Below are positions 4,470-5,352 of a stretch of DNA of 5,352 nucleotides, piece after piece. The notes beneath the pieces are model-generated. The model was not told where the DNA came from. It did no database searches and worked only from the letters and a program-made list of their open reading frames with translations. Position 1 is the stretch's first letter. The number at the start of each line of letters is the position of its first letter. The translations under genes were made by a program, and so were the position numbers. The stretch is from an uncultured Lachnospiraceae bacterium (GTDB lineage: Bacteria > Bacillota > Clostridia > Lachnospirales > Lachnospiraceae): positions 1 to 5,352 of the forward strand of contig CADBQE010000244.1 in the NCBI GenBank assembly GCA_902796695.1. The letters are read 5' to 3'.

Positions 4470-5352
4470 TCAGTTCAGTCCGTTTTTGAAGGCTTCCGCC
4501 GCGCTGATCGGGCTGCCTTCCGGTTCCTCGTAATCCGAGGTCAGGCTGACTTCCTGATAGCGCTTCATGCCGGTGCCGGCCGGGATCAGTTTGCCGATCA
4601 GCACGTTTTCCTTCAGGCCGCGCAGATGGTCGACCTGGCCGCTGATGGCGGCTGCCGTCAGGACCTTCGTGGTTTCCTGGAAGGAGGCGGCGGACAGGAA
4701 GGAATCGCGGGCCAGGGACGCCTTGGTAATACCCAGCATCATGCGCTTGCCTTCCATGGGCGTCTTGCCTTCGGCGATCAGCGCGTCGTTAATATCCAGG
4801 TAGTCCAGGTAATCCATGGTGGTGCCGCTCAGCACGTCGCTGTCACCGGGCTCTTCCACGCGGACTTTCTTCATCATCTGGCGTACGATGACTTCCAGAT
4901 GCTTGTCGTTGATGTCTTCACCGACCATGCGGTAGACCTTCTGGACTTCGCGCAGCATGTAGTCCTGCACGGCGCGGTCGCCCTTGATGCGCAGCAGGTC
5001 GTGAGGGTTCACGCTGCCGTCCGTAATGGCGTCGCCGGCTTCCAGATGGGTATCGGTCATGACGGTGCTCTTGATCCGCATATTGTAGGGGATCAGGTAG
5101 GACTTGGAAACGCCGGTCTCCTCATCCGTTACGATTACTTCGCGGCGTTCCGCGTCTTCTTTGACGTAGACCGTGCCGGCCAGGTCCGAAATGATGGCCA
5201 CGCCCTTGGGCTTGCGGGCTTCGAAGATTTCTTCCACACGGGGCAGACCGCCGGTAATATCTTCTACGCCGGCCACACCGCCGGTATGGAAGGTACGCAT
5301 GGTCAGCTGGGTGCCGGGCTCGCCGATGGACTGGGCTGCGATGATGCCGACG
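4470..5352 (-). CDS. rpoC: RNA polymerase beta' subunit, C-terminal part (gene continues past the right edge)
   Basis: This is the 3' end of the gene for the largest catalytic subunit of RNA polymerase; 293 codons plus the stop are present and the reading frame is open at 5352. The fragment begins in the trigger-loop region. GIIAAQSIGEPGTQLT, MRTFHTGG, DITGGLPRVEEIFEARK and GSVNPHDLLRIKG are near-universal beta' signatures. The trigger-loop Met, Arg and His that contact the incoming nucleotide (E. coli M932, R933, H936) are all kept, at fragment residues 18, 19 and 22. Only a few residues separate MRTFHTGG from DITGGLPR, so the large SI3 insertion of Proteobacteria is absent, as in Gram-positive bacteria. 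The later LGITKASLARDSFLSAASFQETTKVL block and IGKLIPAGTGM belong to the conserved C-terminal module. The gene ends in FKNGLN and is followed by a strong terminator. The ATG-initiated frame from 5300 is only an internal Met. Confidence 0.98.
   Translation of the reverse strand, partial: VGIIAAQSIGEPGTQLTMRTFHTGGVAGVEDITGGLPRVEEIFEARKPKGVAIISDLAGTVYVKEDAERREVIVTDEETGVSKSYLIPYNMRIKSTVMTDTHLEAGDAITDGSVNPHDLLRIKGDRAVQDYMLREVQKVYRMVGEDINDKHLEVIVRQMMKKVRVEEPGDSDVLSGTTMDYLDYLDINDALIAEGKTPMEGKRMMLGITKASLARDSFLSAASFQETTKVLTAAAISGQVDHLRGLKENVLIGKLIPAGTGMKRYQEVSLTSDYEEPEGSPISAAEAFKNGLN

Noticed and set aside
3596..4489. 297-codon + strand frame opposite ecfA1 and the rpoC end
   Set aside because: It mirrors the real gene, crosses the rpoC terminator, and its His/Arg/Gly-rich product lacks any motif; ecfA1 has all ABC ATPase motifs.

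Overview
The window reads as an ordinary chromosomal stretch from a GC-rich member of the Bacillota (Firmicutes), most likely the class Clostridia. Three things point there: a beta' subunit whose trigger loop runs straight on without the large SI3 insertion of Proteobacteria, a paired EcfA1/EcfA2 ATPase module, and good purine-rich Shine-Dalgarno sites. The exact genus cannot be read from the sequence. I see no mobile element, CRISPR array, tRNA or rRNA.

Layout: on the + strand, a well-formed sigma-A-type promoter (25-53) leads into a two-gene operon. Its genes are a CPA2-family cation:proton antiporter (109-1425) and, after a 32-nt gap, a Gate (nucleoside recognition) domain membrane protein of unknown substrate (1458-2663). 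On the - strand, reading right to left, come the C-terminal 293 codons of rpoC (RNA polymerase beta', entering from beyond the right edge), a short intergenic segment with three hairpins, and then ecfA1 (4375-3500) and ecfA2 (3503-2637), which overlap by 4 bp. The two blocks converge and their coding regions overlap tail to tail by 27 bp. Every stretch is coding apart from the first ~108 bases, the 32-nt operon gap and the 94-nt rpoC-ecfA1 gap.

Function: the left operon encodes two integral membrane proteins, one for ion homeostasis and one a probable transporter or gate. The right block encodes the two ATPases that power energy-coupling-factor (ECF) vitamin and metal importers. Their membrane partner EcfT is not next to them, so it must be encoded elsewhere.

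The regulatory architecture is the most noteworthy part. A Rho-independent terminator for the left operon lies inside the ecfA2 coding sequence. A strong rpoC terminator ends only 14 nt before the ecfA1 start codon. A near-consensus promoter (TTGACA-17-TATTAT) sits inside an AT-rich, codon-atypical patch of the antiporter gene. I found no clearly novel biological system.
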